Source: Stenotrophomonas mori
GTDB lineage: Bacteria; Pseudomonadota; Gammaproteobacteria; Xanthomonadales; Xanthomonadaceae
Reading direction: 5' to 3'
Assembly: GCF_023556335.1 (NCBI RefSeq)
Contig: NZ_JAIKTS010000002.1
Location: 372,001 to 436,000, forward strand
Length of the DNA stretch: 64,000 nucleotides
This document shows positions 54,480 to 64,000 of this stretch, piece by piece (the first letter of the stretch is position 1; each line of letters opens with the position of its first letter). The position numbers and the translations under genes are program-made. The notes beneath the pieces are model-generated. The model was given only the letters and a program-made list of their open reading frames with translations, was not told the origin of the DNA and searched no databases.

Positions 54480-56096
54480 TCAGGCGGGAAGCCGGTGCCA
54501 GCCGCCGGCGCCGGCATGCAGGCGTCCGGTGAGGCCGATGCCGCGCAGGAACGCCTCGTCGTGGGCCGCCACCAGCAGGGTTCCCGGCCAGGCCCGCAGC
54601 AGGGCCTCCAGCGCCTGGGTCGCTTCCAGGTCGAGGTGGTTGGCCGGTTCGTCCAGCAGCAGCAACTGCGGGGGGCGCTCGGCGTATAGCGCGCAGGCCA
54701 GCGCCAGCTTCATGCGCTCGCCGCCGCTGAGCGCCGCCGCCGGCTGCTGCGCGCGCGCGCCCTCCAGGCCGAGCAGCGCCAGCCGCGTGCGCAGGTCGGC
54801 CTCGTCCATCACCGGGTTGGCATGGCGCAGCTGCGCCATGACCGTGGCCTGCGGCAGCGGCAATGCCATGTGCTGGTCCAGCCAGGCCCATGGCACGTTC
54901 ACCTGCGCGCTGCCGGCAAGGGGCTGCAGGCGCCCGGCCAGCAGCTTGAGCAGCACCGACTTGCCGCTGCCGTTGCGTCCGGTGAGCGCCAGCCGTTCGC
55001 CCCGCCGCAGCACCCAGTCGAGCCGCGCCCGCGGACCCTCGATGAACGGCAGTACCGCCTCCTCCAGCACCGCCACGCGCTCCGGCACCGTACCGGTGGC
55101 CGCCACCGGCAACAGCACCACGGGAGCGGCCGCGGCCACGTCCGCCGCCGCCTGCCGTACGTGCTCGTCCAGCCGTTCGCGCTGCTGCTGCCGCTGCAGA
55201 TGGGCCTTGCCGGCACTGGCCTGCGCCCATTGTTTCTGCCGGCCCAGCAGGATCGGCGCCTGGTTGCCCTGTGCGGCCTGGCGGTTGCCGCGGGCGGCGC
55301 GACGCTCGCGTTGCTCCTGCTGCTCGCGCAGTGCCCGCTCGCCCTGGCGGCGCGCATGCCGGCGCTGCTGCAGGGTGTCCACGGCCGCCTGCCGCTGCTC
55401 GGCGCTGCGCGCCGCGTAGAACGCGTAGTTTCCGCCGTGGCTGCGGAGACCCAGCGGCGACAGTTCGACGATGCACTGCATGTCGTCCAGCAGCCCGCGG
55501 TCGTGGCTGACCAGCAGCAGGCCGCGCGGCCAGCGCCGCAGCTGTTCGCGCAACTGCCGGCGGCCCTCGGCGTCGAGGTGGTTGCTGGGCTCGTCGAGGA
55601 TCAGGAAATCGGCGGCGGACAGGAAGGCGCCGGCCAGTGCCACGCGCATGCGCTGGCCGCCGCTCAGCCGGTGCGCCGGTGTTTCAGCCGACACGCCGTG
55701 CAGCTGCATCCGCTCCAGCTCGGCCTGCAGCTGCTCGCGCAGCTGCCAGCGGTCGCCCAGCACCTCGAAATCGGCGGTATCGCTGCTGCCCTGCTCGATG
55801 CGCTGCAGGGCGGCAAACGCCCCTCCGAGCCCGGCGAGGTCGACGACGCGGGCGCCGGGCGGCGCATCGACCTGCTGGGGCAGCCAGGCCACCGGGCCGG
55901 AACGCAGGCAGCGGCCGCGCGCGGGTGCCAGGCGCCCGGCCAGCAGCTGCGCCAGCACGCTCTTGCCCACGCCGTTGCGGCCGACCAGCCCGGTCGGCCG
56001 AGCGTCGAAGGTTGCGTCCAGATCGGAAAACAGCAGCCGGCCGTCCGGCAACTGCCAGGAGACGCGTTCAAGCGTCAGGAAGGGAGTCGTGGTCAT
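54480..56096 (-). CDS. ABC-F family ATPase
   Basis: 538 residues, two ATPase domains and no membrane part. The first has GRNGVGKSVLAQLLAG, LSGGQRMRVALAGAFL and LILDEPSNHLD; the second has GRNGSGKSVLLKLLAG, LSGGERMKLALACAL and LLLDEPANHLD. Between them is a long Arg/Gln-rich helical linker (about 225-300), the arm that enters the ribosomal E/P site in ABC-F proteins. It probably acts in translation or antibiotic protection. Not one of Uup, EttA or YheS as far as I can tell. Confidence 0.9.
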   Translation of the reverse strand: MTTTPFLTLERVSWQLPDGRLLFSDLDATFDARPTGLVGRNGVGKSVLAQLLAGRLAPARGRCLRSGPVAWLPQQVDAPPGARVVDLAGLGGAFAALQRIEQGSSDTADFEVLGDRWQLREQLQAELERMQLHGVSAETPAHRLSGGQRMRVALAGAFLSAADFLILDEPSNHLDAEGRRQLREQLRRWPRGLLLVSHDRGLLDDMQCIVELSPLGLRSHGGNYAFYAARSAEQRQAAVDTLQQRRHARRQGERALREQQEQRERRAARGNRQAAQGNQAPILLGRQKQWAQASAGKAHLQRQQQRERLDEHVRQAAADVAAAAPVVLLPVAATGTVPERVAVLEEAVLPFIEGPRARLDWVLRRGERLALTGRNGSGKSVLLKLLAGRLQPLAGSAQVNVPWAWLDQHMALPLPQATVMAQLRHANPVMDEADLRTRLALLGLEGARAQQPAAALSGGERMKLALACALYAERPPQLLLLDEPANHLDLEATQALEALLRAWPGTLLVAAHDEAFLRGIGLTGRLHAGAGGWHRLPA

Positions 56097-56287
56097 TGCG
56101 TTCCATCCATGCCCGGGTCACCCGGCTGCCGATGGCAGCGGGACGTCGCGAGGCCTCGCCAGCAGCGGCTGGCAGGGCGGGCATCAATGGCGCATTGGAC
56201 CGGACTCCGTGAGGGACAGGACCGCCATCGCGGCGGCAGGGCGAAGACTAACCGGCGATGGATGAACGGTTCAATGCCACGGACGGG

Positions 56288-57643
56288 TCATTTGCCGATG
56301 CAGAAGCTGGAGAAGATGCGGCCCAGCAGGTCGTCGGCGGTCATCCGGCCGGTGATCTCGCCCAGCGCGTCGTGGGCAAGCCGCAGTTCCTCGGCCGCCA
56401 GTTCCAGCTGCTCGTGGCGCAGCTGCGCGGCGGCGTCCTCCAGGTGGCCGGCGGCACGGGCGATGGCCTGTACATGGCGCAGCCGCGCGGAGAATTCGCC
56501 CTGCGGGCCTTCGCCGCCCTCCTCGCCGGCCAGCGCGCGCAGCCGGGCATGCAGCTGCTCCAGGCCCTGCCCGCTGACGGCGGAGATCGCGATCGCGTCC
56601 GCCTGCGCCGGCTGCGGCCAGGCCGGCAGCAGGTCGCACTTGTTGAGGACCCACAGCTGCCGTGCGGCCTGCGCCGCCGCGTCGCCGACGGCCTGGCGCC
56701 CGGCATCCGGGTCGCGCGCATCCAGCACCACGATGGCCAGGTCGGCGCGCTGCATTTCCGCGCGCGCGCGGCGCATGCCTTCGCGCTCGATGGCGTCGCC
56801 GCCCTCGCGCAGCCCGGCGGTATCCACCAGGTCCAGTTCCAGGCCATCGATGCGGATGGTCTCGCGCAGGGTGTCGCGGGTGGTGCCGGCGATGTCGGTG
56901 ACGATGGCGCGCTCGCTGCCGGCCAAGGCATTGAGCAGCGAACTCTTGCCGGCGTTCGGCGGACCGATCAGCACCGCGTGCAGGCCGTCGCGCAGCTTGC
57001 GGCCACGCTCAGCGTCGGCAAGCAGGCGGGCCAGCGCCGCCCGCGCCTGTTCCACGCCGGTACGCACCTGCGCGCCGCCCAGGGTATCCAGCGGTTCGTC
57101 GGCGAAATCGATGGCGGCCTCGACGTGGATGCGCAGCCGCACCAGCTGGTCGCCCACCTCCTCGACCCGGGCCGAGAACACGCCATCCAGCGAACGCCGC
57201 GCGGCACGGGCGGCACGCACGTCGCCGGCGGCGATCAGGTCGGCGATGGCCTCGGCCTGGGCCAGATCGAGCTTGCCGTTGAGGAAGGCACGCTCGCTGA
57301 ACTCGCCGGCGCGCGCCTGCCGCGCGCCGAGTTCGATGCAGCGGCCCAGCAGCTGGCGCAGCATCACCGGGCTGCCATGGCCCTGCAGTTCCACCACGTC
57401 CTCGCCGGTGAAGCTGCGCGGGCCGGGGAAGTACAGCGCGATGCCGTCATCGATCACCGCGCCGGCCGCATCTCGGAACCGTACGTAGTGCGCATGGCGC
57501 GGGTGCAGCGGCGGGCAGCCGAGCCCGCGGGCGATGGACAGCGACAGCGGGCCGGAGAGCCGCAGGATGCCGACGCCGGCGGCGACCGCGCCGCTGGCGA
57601 TGGCGATGAGGGTGTCGCTGGCAGCGCTGTCGGTGGCGTTCAT
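56288..57643 (-). CDS. mnmE: tRNA modification GTPase MnmE
   Basis: 451 residues. With MnmG it makes 5-carboxymethylaminomethyl-uridine at tRNA wobble positions. The N-terminal formyl-THF-binding domain ([17 protein letters not shown]) is followed by a helical domain holding the G domain: [25 protein letters not shown] and NKCD. The C-terminal FCIGK carries the catalytic Cys. All motifs are intact. Its place close to yidC-rnpA-rpmH-dnaA is the ancestral order. Confidence 0.96.
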   Translation of the reverse strand: MNATDSAASDTLIAIASGAVAAGVGILRLSGPLSLSIARGLGCPPLHPRHAHYVRFRDAAGAVIDDGIALYFPGPRSFTGEDVVELQGHGSPVMLRQLLGRCIELGARQARAGEFSERAFLNGKLDLAQAEAIADLIAAGDVRAARAARRSLDGVFSARVEEVGDQLVRLRIHVEAAIDFADEPLDTLGGAQVRTGVEQARAALARLLADAERGRKLRDGLHAVLIGPPNAGKSSLLNALAGSERAIVTDIAGTTRDTLRETIRIDGLELDLVDTAGLREGGDAIEREGMRRARAEMQRADLAIVVLDARDPDAGRQAVGDAAAQAARQLWVLNKCDLLPAWPQPAQADAIAISAVSGQGLEQLHARLRALAGEEGGEGPQGEFSARLRHVQAIARAAGHLEDAAAQLRHEQLELAAEELRLAHDALGEITGRMTADDLLGRIFSSFCIGK

Positions 57644-57646
57644 GGT

Positions 57647-60328
57647 CTACAGCGTCTGCAACTGCGCACGCGCCTGGTTGGCGCCGCTGCCCTGTGGCTG
57701 CAGTTCCAGGTAGGTGGTGTAGGCCTGCCGCGCCTTGGCCCTGTCGCCGGCATGGAGATAGGCGTCGCCGAGGTTGAGGTAGGCGACCGCGCGCGAGGGG
57801 TCGATCTTCAGGGTGTTCTCCAGCCAGCGCGCCGCTTCGGCATACCGCTGCTGGCGGTAGTACACGAAGCCGAGGTTGTTGGCGGCCTGGGCGAAGTCCG
57901 GGCGCAGCTTCAGGGCCTCGGTGAACTGCGCCACGGCCTCGTCGTAGCGTTTCTCGCGGTACAGCTGCAGGCCGCGGTCGTTGGCCTGCTGGGCACGCTG
58001 CCGGTCCGGGGCCGGGGTTGCCGCCGGGACCACCAGGGTGGTGCTGCCGCCCTGCAGGCCGGCCACCTGCACCCCTGCATCGGCGCCGTCCTGCACCGCG
58101 TCGACACGGCTGTTGAGTGCGATGGCATCGGCCGACAGCTGGGTGCTGTCGGCGTTGAGGAACTCCTGGCTGTCCGGTACCTGGAACACGAATTCGCCCC
58201 CCTGCGATCCGGGCAGGCTGCCGAAGGCCGGCGTCTGCTGCGACACCGCCGACACCGCCGGCGCCACGTAGGCGGCCAGCTCGGTGCCGGTGATCAGGCC
58301 GTCACCATTGAGGTCACCCTTGCCGGACAGGGCCTGCAGCAGCACCCAGGTGAATACCGAGTGCCCGTTGGGGCCGCTGTCGGCCACCTGCTGGTCGGCG
58401 CCGCCGGCGGTGAGCATCTGCCGTGCGGTGCGGCGCGCGTTCTCGCGCAGGAAGGCGGACGAGGAGCCGCCGGCACGGGTCAGGCCCAACCCGCTGTAGC
58501 AGGCATCCATCACGAACAGCACGTGCTTGGCCTGCAGGCTTTCGGCGATGTTCTGCACGTCGGTCATGGCGATGGCGTCGGTGGCGAACTCGTCCGGGTC
58601 CGAATCCACCGGGATGATGTAGCCCAGGTCGCGTCCCGAGGCCAGCTGGCGGGTGGCGCCATGGCCGGCGAAGAACACGAATACGCGGTCGTTCCTCTGG
58701 GTGCGGCCATCGGCCAGGCGGTCGTGGAACGCGGCCAGGATGTTGTTGCGGGTGGCGTCGCGGTTCTTGAGTACGATCACCTGCGAGGCCGGGAAACCGA
58801 ACTGGCCGGTCAGGGTGTCGGCGACCGCCTGCGCGTCGCGGCTGGCATATTCCAGCTTCGGCCACTTGGCGTAGTCGTCGATGCCGATCACGATCGCCCA
58901 CGACGTGGCATAGCCGGTGGTGAGGGTGGCGTCCTCGCGCGCGGTGCGGTGCGCGCGGCTGACCGAGAAGTCGCGGCCGTTCCAGCCGGCGAACTGGTAG
59001 CCGTCGGCGATCAGCCGGTCGAGGATCTGCGGCAGCGCCTTCACCGCGCGGTCGTGGATGTCATGGAACAGGATGATGCCGCGCTGCTCCTTCTGGACCT
59101 GTTCGACCACGCGCTGGACGATCGACTCGGGTACCGGGTCGGCCCAGTCCAGCGAGTCGATGTTCCACATGATCGACTTCAAGCCCGCCTCGCCGAGCAG
59201 CTGCAGGCCCTCGGCATTGCGTGCACCGTAGGGAAAGCGGAACAGCGGCGCGCGCTTGTCGCCGACCTGGCGCAGCAGCGCGTCGGTACCCAGGACCTGC
59301 TCGCGCAGGGCGTCGCCGCTGGTGCGCGACAGCTGGGCATGGGTGAGGCTGTGGTTGCCGACGGCATAGCCGTCGGCCATCAGCTGCCGGCTGATGCCGG
59401 CCATGGCCCCCAGGGTCACCTGGCCGTCGCTGCCGATGCGGCCGAGGTTGCGGCCCACTTCGAAGAACACCCCGGGCACGTCGTAGCGCTTGAGGATGGC
59501 GCTGATCTCTTCGGTATGGGCGCGGTGCGGGCCGTCGTCGAAGGTCAGCACCACGGTCTTGGGCGGCAGGCCGCGGCCGAAGATCTCGCGCTCGCCATCC
59601 TGCATCGACATCGGGTACGGCTCGATCACCCCATGGTCGCGCAGGATCGCCTCGCGGTCGTAGTGCTGCCGCAGGTGCGCCACGTAGTCGTCCCATTTCT
59701 CGCGCTTGAGCGCGATGGCCCGGGTGCGCTCGAAGCGGCTGAAGATGCGGGTGATCTCCTGGTTGTAGGTGCGCTCGATCTCGTCCAGCGCATCCAGGTC
59801 CTCGCCGATGCGCTGGTGCAGCTTGACCGCCGGCAGCGAGGAGTCGGCACCGATGCGGACATGCAGGTCGCGGAGCACCTCACGGAACGCCAGGCGATCG
59901 GCGTCGTACAGGTCCGGGGCCGATTCGACGTAGTCCAGCACCTGGCCGAGCACGGCGAACCGCTGCGCGCGGGTGTCGCCGAGCAGGATGTCGAACAGCC
60001 CGGCGATGGCCTCGCGCCGCTCCAGCCCCTCATGGAACAGCTGCTGGCCGATGCGCGTGGAGACACCGCGGTCGCCCGCGCTCTGGCGGTCCTCGTCGGC
60101 CAGCAGCACGATGATCCGCCGATGTCCGTCCAGCTGTGCCTGCAGGGCCGCCAGCAGGGGCGCCGCCTCGGCCTGTGCGCCCGGCGGAACGGCGGCGGGA
60201 ACGGCAGCCGGGGATGCATCGACCGCCTTGCCGTCCGGCTTGCCGCAGGCGCCGATGACCAGGACCACCAGCAGCACCAGGGAAAGCCGCGGCAGGGGCG
60301 GCGATGTCGGACGTTGGGCGACGGGCAT
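57647..60328 (-). CDS. Lipoprotein fusing polysaccharide deacetylase, caspase-like protease, EF-hand and TPRs
   Basis: 893 residues from ATG 60328. The lipobox VIGAC gives Cys28, so it is exported and lipidated. Residues ~40-240 are a helical region. NodB-type deacetylase follows: LTFDDGPH (D264-D265), NHSLTH (H326, H330), FRFPYGARN (R364) and LFHDIHD. At 477-715 is a peptidase C14 (caspase-like) domain: FFAGHGATR with H556 and FVMDACYSGLG with C610. Inside it lies a perfect EF-hand loop, D672-L-N-G-D-G-L-I...E683. Three TPRs (780-880) end the chain. It is transcribed after yidC and before mnmE. Metal, His and Cys residues are all present, so both enzymes could be active. Confidence 0.88.
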   Translation of the reverse strand: MPVAQRPTSPPLPRLSLVLLVVLVIGACGKPDGKAVDASPAAVPAAVPPGAQAEAAPLLAALQAQLDGHRRIIVLLADEDRQSAGDRGVSTRIGQQLFHEGLERREAIAGLFDILLGDTRAQRFAVLGQVLDYVESAPDLYDADRLAFREVLRDLHVRIGADSSLPAVKLHQRIGEDLDALDEIERTYNQEITRIFSRFERTRAIALKREKWDDYVAHLRQHYDREAILRDHGVIEPYPMSMQDGEREIFGRGLPPKTVVLTFDDGPHRAHTEEISAILKRYDVPGVFFEVGRNLGRIGSDGQVTLGAMAGISRQLMADGYAVGNHSLTHAQLSRTSGDALREQVLGTDALLRQVGDKRAPLFRFPYGARNAEGLQLLGEAGLKSIMWNIDSLDWADPVPESIVQRVVEQVQKEQRGIILFHDIHDRAVKALPQILDRLIADGYQFAGWNGRDFSVSRAHRTAREDATLTTGYATSWAIVIGIDDYAKWPKLEYASRDAQAVADTLTGQFGFPASQVIVLKNRDATRNNILAAFHDRLADGRTQRNDRVFVFFAGHGATRQLASGRDLGYIIPVDSDPDEFATDAIAMTDVQNIAESLQAKHVLFVMDACYSGLGLTRAGGSSSAFLRENARRTARQMLTAGGADQQVADSGPNGHSVFTWVLLQALSGKGDLNGDGLITGTELAAYVAPAVSAVSQQTPAFGSLPGSQGGEFVFQVPDSQEFLNADSTQLSADAIALNSRVDAVQDGADAGVQVAGLQGGSTTLVVPAATPAPDRQRAQQANDRGLQLYREKRYDEAVAQFTEALKLRPDFAQAANNLGFVYYRQQRYAEAARWLENTLKIDPSRAVAYLNLGDAYLHAGDRAKARQAYTTYLELQPQGSGANQARAQLQTL

Positions 60329-60391
60329 GGGACGGACTCGGGTCCTGGGGAAAGGAAGGGCGCGGTGGCGGAATTCTAGCGCCGCATGCAG

Positions 60392-60415
60392 AAAGCCCGC
60401 CTGGCGGCGGGCTTT
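60392..60415 (-). terminator. Terminator after yidC
   Basis: AAAGCCCGCC (60392-60401), loop TGGC, GGCGGGCTTT (60406-60415): a perfect 10-bp stem that ends in TTT on the minus strand, right after the yidC stop. It separates the yidC unit from the deacetylase-caspase gene. Confidence 0.75.
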
Positions 60416-60420
60416 CCGGG

Positions 60421-62127
60421 TTACTTGGCTTCGGCCTTGGCCGGCGGCGTGTGCTCGCCGTGCTTCTTGGTCATCCACCACTGCTGGGCCAGGCTCAGGC
60501 CACCGTTGACCACCCAGTACAGCACCAAACCGGACGGCATGAAGGCCATCATCACGCCGAACACCAGCGGCATCAGCTGCATCATCTTCTGCTGCATCGG
60601 ATCCATGCCCGGGGCCGGCGTCAGCTTCTGCGTGAACCACATCACCGCCACGTTGATCACCGGCAGGATGAAGTAGGGATCGCGCGCGGTCAGGTCCTGG
60701 ATCCAGGCGAACCACGGTGCCTGGCGCAGTTCCACCGATTCCACCAGCACCCAGTACAGGGCGAAGAAGATCGGCATCTGGATCAGCAGCGGCAGGCAGC
60801 CGCCCATCGGATTGATCTTCTCTTTCTTGTACAGCTCCATCATCGCGGTCTGGAACTTCTGGCGGTCATCGCCATAGCGCTCCTTGAGCTGTGCGATGCG
60901 CGGCTGGAACTTGCGCATCTTGGCCTGCGACTTGTACTGCGCGTTGGCCAGCGGGAACAGCGCCAGCTTGAGCAGGATCACCAGGCCGATGATCGACCAG
61001 CCCCAGTTGCCCACCAGCTTGTGGACCTGGTTCATGACCCAGAACAGCCCCTGGCCGATGATCGCCATCAGCGAGAAGCGGCTGTAGTCGACCACGCGCT
61101 CCAGCCCCTTCACGTCTTCCTTGGCGATCTGGTCGACCAGCTTCGGACCGACCCACAGGCGCGCCTGCGTGCTCACCTGCTGCCCGGGGGCGACGGTGAA
61201 GCCCGGGCCACGCGCCTCGACCACGTTGCGCGGGCCATTCTGCGAGAGCAGGTACAGCGAGGCCTGGTCGGCCTGCGGGATCCAGGCGGTGAAGAAGTGG
61301 TGCTGCAGCATCGCCAGCCAGCCATCGCTGATGGTCTGGTTGAGGTTGCCGTCCTTGAGGAAGTCGGAGAACGCCCGGCGCTGGTAGCCGTCGGCCGGGC
61401 TGTACCAGGTGGCGCCGTTGAAGCTGAAGGAGTCCGGGTTGGTCATGCTGCGGCTGAGGATCGCCGGGACCCGGTCGAGCTTGCGGAACACGTAGCCCTG
61501 CCACGGCGTGGTGCCGGCATTGCTGACTTCGTCCTTCACCGCGACGGCATAGTCGCCGCGCTTGAAGCTGTAGGTGCGGCGGATGCTGACCCCGTCCGGC
61601 CCGTTCCAGACGAAGGGCACCTGCAGTTCATCCCGGCCTTCGTCCAGGCGGTATTCGCGCGCCGCCTGGGCCGGCTGGAAGCCGCCCGCGCCCGGTACCG
61701 GCGAGCCGGACTGGCTGGCCCAGCCGCTGGTGGCGCTGTAGGGGTGCGTCCGTTCCTCAGTCAGCAGCTGCACCGGCGGGCTGCCGGCGGCCTTGCTCTG
61801 CGGGAACTGCAGCAGGTCGGCCTGGAGCACGCTGCGGCCATCGAGCACCAGCTTCAGCACGTCGGTGGTGACGGTCACCCGCGGCGCGGCGCCGGTGGCC
61901 GGTGCCGTCGCCGGGGCGGACACCGCCGGCAGGCCGGGCACCGCGGCCTGGGGCACGTCCCCGGCCGCAGGTGGCGCGAGGTCGGCATCGTCGGCGGCCG
62001 GTACGGCCGGCTGGCTGCTCTCGGCGGCCACCGGATCGGGCGCGTTCTTCTCGCGGCCCCATTCCATCCACAACAGCACCGCCACCATCAGCCAGGCGAA
62101 AATCAGGAATACACGGGTCTGGTTCAT
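60421..62127 (-). CDS. yidC: Membrane protein insertase YidC
   Basis: 568 residues. Inner-membrane insertase/chaperone working alone or with SecYEG. N-terminal anchor [20 protein letters not shown], an Ala/Pro-rich linker, the large periplasmic P1 domain ([18 protein letters not shown]), then the five-helix core: [60 protein letters not shown]. The length is normal for gram-negative YidC. The ATG overlaps the rnpA stop (TGATG), leaving no room for yidD. Confidence 0.96.
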   Translation of the reverse strand: MNQTRVFLIFAWLMVAVLLWMEWGREKNAPDPVAAESSQPAVPAADDADLAPPAAGDVPQAAVPGLPAVSAPATAPATGAAPRVTVTTDVLKLVLDGRSVLQADLLQFPQSKAAGSPPVQLLTEERTHPYSATSGWASQSGSPVPGAGGFQPAQAAREYRLDEGRDELQVPFVWNGPDGVSIRRTYSFKRGDYAVAVKDEVSNAGTTPWQGYVFRKLDRVPAILSRSMTNPDSFSFNGATWYSPADGYQRRAFSDFLKDGNLNQTISDGWLAMLQHHFFTAWIPQADQASLYLLSQNGPRNVVEARGPGFTVAPGQQVSTQARLWVGPKLVDQIAKEDVKGLERVVDYSRFSLMAIIGQGLFWVMNQVHKLVGNWGWSIIGLVILLKLALFPLANAQYKSQAKMRKFQPRIAQLKERYGDDRQKFQTAMMELYKKEKINPMGGCLPLLIQMPIFFALYWVLVESVELRQAPWFAWIQDLTARDPYFILPVINVAVMWFTQKLTPAPGMDPMQQKMMQLMPLVFGVMMAFMPSGLVLYWVVNGGLSLAQQWWMTKKHGEHTPPAKAEAK

Positions 62128-62588
62128 CAGCAGGCAGGCTCGGCTCGACCGGGCGGGCCGCCCGGCGCATTCAAGGAAGGAGAGGGGCGGTTGCCCCCGC
62201 GCGGCGGCATTGTGCCGTCAGTGCCCCCCGCCGGCAATGCGCCGGCACGGCGAAGCAGGCGTTCGAACGCCTCGCGGATCTGTGGGTTGCCGGCCACCTT
62301 GGCCGCTGAACGGGCGACCACGACATAGTCGCCCCCGGCCAGGTCTGCCCGGAGGTGACGTACTGCGTCACGCAGCACGCGCTTGATGCGGTTGCGGCCG
62401 ACCGCCCGCGTATCGACCTTTCGCGACACCGCCAGCCCCAGCCGGGCGGGGGTTTCCGCTTTCAGCCAGTGCAGCGTCATCAGGGGGTCGGATACACGGC
62501 GGGCGCCGTTGAAGACCGTTGTGTATTCGGCACGCGTACGAACCCGCGCAGAGCGAGGGAATCGCTTGCGCGGGCCGGTGCTGATCAC
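62127..62588 (-). CDS. rnpA: Ribonuclease P protein component
   Basis: 153 residues from GTG 62588 ([18 protein letters not shown]); a TTG at 62630 touching the rpmH stop is an alternative giving 167. The RNase P protein signature is [29 protein letters not shown]. It helps the RNase P RNA trim tRNA 5' ends. After the domain (about residue 113) comes a ~40-residue Gly/Pro/Arg-rich tail, absent from typical RnpA, that runs straight into the yidC start. That tail occupies the place where yidD is usually found. Confidence 0.92.
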   Translation of the reverse strand: MISTGPRKRFPRSARVRTRAEYTTVFNGARRVSDPLMTLHWLKAETPARLGLAVSRKVDTRAVGRNRIKRVLRDAVRHLRADLAGGDYVVVARSAAKVAGNPQIREAFERLLRRAGALPAGGTDGTMPPRGGNRPSPSLNAPGGPPGRAEPAC

Positions 62589-62626
62589 GATCGGGGTTGC
62601 ATCTGCCGCACGCAGCGGCGAGGCAA

Positions 62627-62767
62627 TCAAGCGCTGAGGACTTTGCGGCCCTTGGCGCGGCGACGCGACAGGATCTTGCGGCCGTCGGCGGTCTTCATAC
62701 GCGCGCGGAAGCCATGGTCGCGCTTGCGCTTGAGGTTGCTGGGTTGGAACGTGCGCTTGGTGGCCAT
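62627..62767 (-). CDS. rpmH: Ribosomal protein L34
   Basis: 46 residues, very basic. It begins [20 protein letters not shown] and ends with a KVLSA tail, an exact fit to bacterial L34. AGGTG lies 6 bp before the ATG. It heads the rpmH-rnpA-yidC operon; the rnpA frame opens at its stop codon. The conserved pairing with divergent dnaA marks the origin region. Confidence 0.97.
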   Translation of the reverse strand: MATKRTFQPSNLKRKRDHGFRARMKTADGRKILSRRRAKGRKVLSA

Positions 62768-62805
62768 TTTGGCACCTTGTATGAATGGGACGGAAAGAAC
62801 CGGAA

Positions 62806-62835
62806 ATTCTATAGATTCCCCGCCCCTGCCGTCAA
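62806..62835 (-). promoter_or_regulatory. Sigma-70 promoter of rpmH
   Basis: On the minus strand TTGACG (62835-62830), an 18-bp spacer and TAGAAT (62811-62806) form a strong promoter, placing the start about 30 bases before the rpmH ATG. Confidence 0.7.
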
Positions 62836-63021
62836 GCGCCGCGGGGCCTGCGGCGCACGCATCGCCGTCCCGGCTGTGGACGAACCTGTTGGCAACCCGG
62901 GGACAAGCATTCCCGGCTCCCCCTTGCGATGGTAGTCTGGGCCATCCACTTCCCCCCTTTCCGGCCCCGGGACCGGGCGGCTGCCTGCGCCTGTTCCACG
63001 AGCCTTCGACGATTATTGCTG
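62836..63021. other. rpmH-dnaA intergenic region with weak DnaA-box-like sites
   Basis: Part of the 254-bp gap between the divergent genes. It must hold the dnaA promoter. TGTGGACGA (62875-62883) matches the DnaA box complement at 7 of 9; CCATCCACT (62942-62950) matches the box at 6 of 9. No cluster of good boxes is seen, so oriC proper may be between dnaA and dnaN, beyond the window. Confidence 0.4.
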
Positions 63022-64000
63022 ATGGATGCCTGGTCCCGTTGTATCGAACGTCTGGAGGCGGAATTCCCGCCGGAGGACGTCCACACCTGGTTGAAGCCGC
63101 TGCAGGCCGACCACCGCGCCGACAACATGGTGCTCTACGCCCCGAATGCGTTCATCGTCGACCAGGTGCGCGACCGCTACCTGCCGCGGATCCACGAGCT
63201 GCTGCGGTATTTCGCCGACATCACCGACGTGCAGCTGGAGATCGGCTCGCGGCCGCGCCTGGCCGAACCGCCGCCGCCGTCCGCCACGGCGCCGGCCGGT
63301 GTGGCCAGCGTGGTGCCGCCGGTGCCCTTCAACGGCAACCTGGATTCGCACTACACCTTCGCCAACTTCGTGGAGGGCCGCAGCAACCAGCTGGGCCTGG
63401 CCGCGGCGTTCCAGGCCGCGCAGAAGCCCGGCGACCGCGCCCACAACCCGTTGCTGCTGTACGGCGGCACCGGCCTGGGCAAGACCCACCTGATGCTGGC
63501 CGCCGGCAATGCGATGCGCCAGGCCAATCCGGCCGCGCGGGTGCTCTACCTGCGTTCGGAACAGTTCTTCAGTGCGATGATCCGGGCGCTGCAGGAAAAG
63601 GCGATGGACCAGTTCAAGCGCCAGTTCCAGCAGGTGGACGCGCTGCTGCTCGACGACATCCAGTTCTTCGCCGGCAAGGACCGCACCCAGGAGGAGTTCT
63701 TCCACACCTTCAATGCGCTGTTCGACGGCAAGCAGCAGCTGATCCTGACCTGCGACCGCTATCCGCGCGAGGTCGAAGGCCTCGAGGCTCGGCTGAAGTC
63801 ACGGCTGGCCTGGGGCCTGTCGGTGGCGATCGAGCCGCCGGACTTCGAGACCCGCGCCGCGATCGTGCTGGCCAAGGCGCGCGAGCGCGGGGCGGACATC
63901 CCCGACGACGTGGCCTTCCTGATCGCCAAGAAGATGCGCTCGAACGTGCGCGACCTGGAGGGCGCGCTGAACACGCTCACCGCGCGCGCCAACTTCACCG
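63022..64000 (+). CDS. dnaA: Chromosomal replication initiator DnaA (partial)
   Basis: The first 326 residues are visible; the DNA-binding domain IV lies past the right edge. Domain I is [20 protein letters not shown] with the Trp that contacts DnaB partners. A short Pro-rich linker (about 75-100) follows. The AAA+ domain begins [20 protein letters not shown], with Walker [10 protein letters not shown], Walker [20 protein letters not shown] and sensor blocks [19 protein letters not shown]. ATG 63022 is chosen as the usual DnaA N-terminus. It is divergent from rpmH, which is the classic origin arrangement. Confidence 0.96.
   Translation, partial: MDAWSRCIERLEAEFPPEDVHTWLKPLQADHRADNMVLYAPNAFIVDQVRDRYLPRIHELLRYFADITDVQLEIGSRPRLAEPPPPSATAPAGVASVVPPVPFNGNLDSHYTFANFVEGRSNQLGLAAAFQAAQKPGDRAHNPLLLYGGTGLGKTHLMLAAGNAMRQANPAARVLYLRSEQFFSAMIRALQEKAMDQFKRQFQQVDALLLDDIQFFAGKDRTQEEFFHTFNALFDGKQQLILTCDRYPREVEGLEARLKSRLAWGLSVAIEPPDFETRAAIVLAKARERGADIPDDVAFLIAKKMRSNVRDLEGALNTLTARANFT

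Noticed and set aside
1..64000. CRISPR array, prophage, IS element or tRNA cluster
   Set aside because: I looked for regular repeats, integrase/transposase genes and tRNA-like cloverleaves and found none.

Overview
The window is high-GC gammaproteobacterial DNA, most like the Xanthomonadaceae/Lysobacteraceae (Stenotrophomonas, Pseudoxanthomonas, Lysobacter and relatives). This rests on protein character and on gene order: mnmE, yidC, rnpA and rpmH lie on the minus strand, followed by dnaA on the plus strand and running off the right edge. The right end is therefore next to the replication origin. I see no insertion sequence, prophage, CRISPR array, tRNA or rRNA.

Left part (1-11.9 kb): a siderophore-type TonB receptor with a small membrane-protein gene behind it; a four-gene operon DUF3348-DUF802-OmpA-DUF2894, whose middle genes look like the stator and peptidoglycan anchor of an ion-driven MotAB/TolQR/ZorAB-like machine with a very long helical tail; two overlapping metallo-beta-lactamase-fold genes opposite a LysR gene; a pirin gene opposite its own LysR gene; and a degraded small gene.

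12-35 kb: recC-recB-recD, a Na/Pi-cotransporter-like gene, a complete mlaFEDCBA lipid-transport operon, then housekeeping singles: GNAT, glutathione peroxidase, rmuC, DUF488, amino-acid permease, M19 dipeptidase and an RlmI-like methyltransferase. A yybP-ykoY manganese riboswitch precedes a TerC/Alx-type membrane protein at 35.2-36.4 kb.

36.5-51.3 kb is an accessory transport and catabolism island. A LysR gene diverges from a plus-strand operon: solute-binding protein, two permeases, a double ATPase, an AtuA-family (DUF1446) protein, and an unusual fusion of an AtuA-type ferredoxin-fold domain with a class-C beta-lactamase-like serine hydrolase. Facing it on the minus strand are a TonB receptor, an S9 peptidase and a PaiB-like protein. 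Both ends start from nearly identical promoters that carry the same 16-bp palindrome, so the two arms look like one regulon for importing and breaking down a peptide-like or amide-containing compound.

51.5-63 kb: rhomboid protease, a frameshifted membrane-protein gene, a periplasmic glycerophosphodiester phosphodiesterase, an ABC-F ATPase, mnmE, and a lipoprotein that joins a polysaccharide deacetylase, a caspase-like protease, an EF-hand and TPRs in one 893-residue chain. Then come yidC and rnpA, which overlap directly with no yidD between them, rpmH with a clear promoter, and dnaA.

The strongest leads are the shared operator that defines the 14-kb regulon, the AtuA-serine hydrolase fusion, the deacetylase-caspase lipoprotein, and the stator-like DUF802/OmpA operon.
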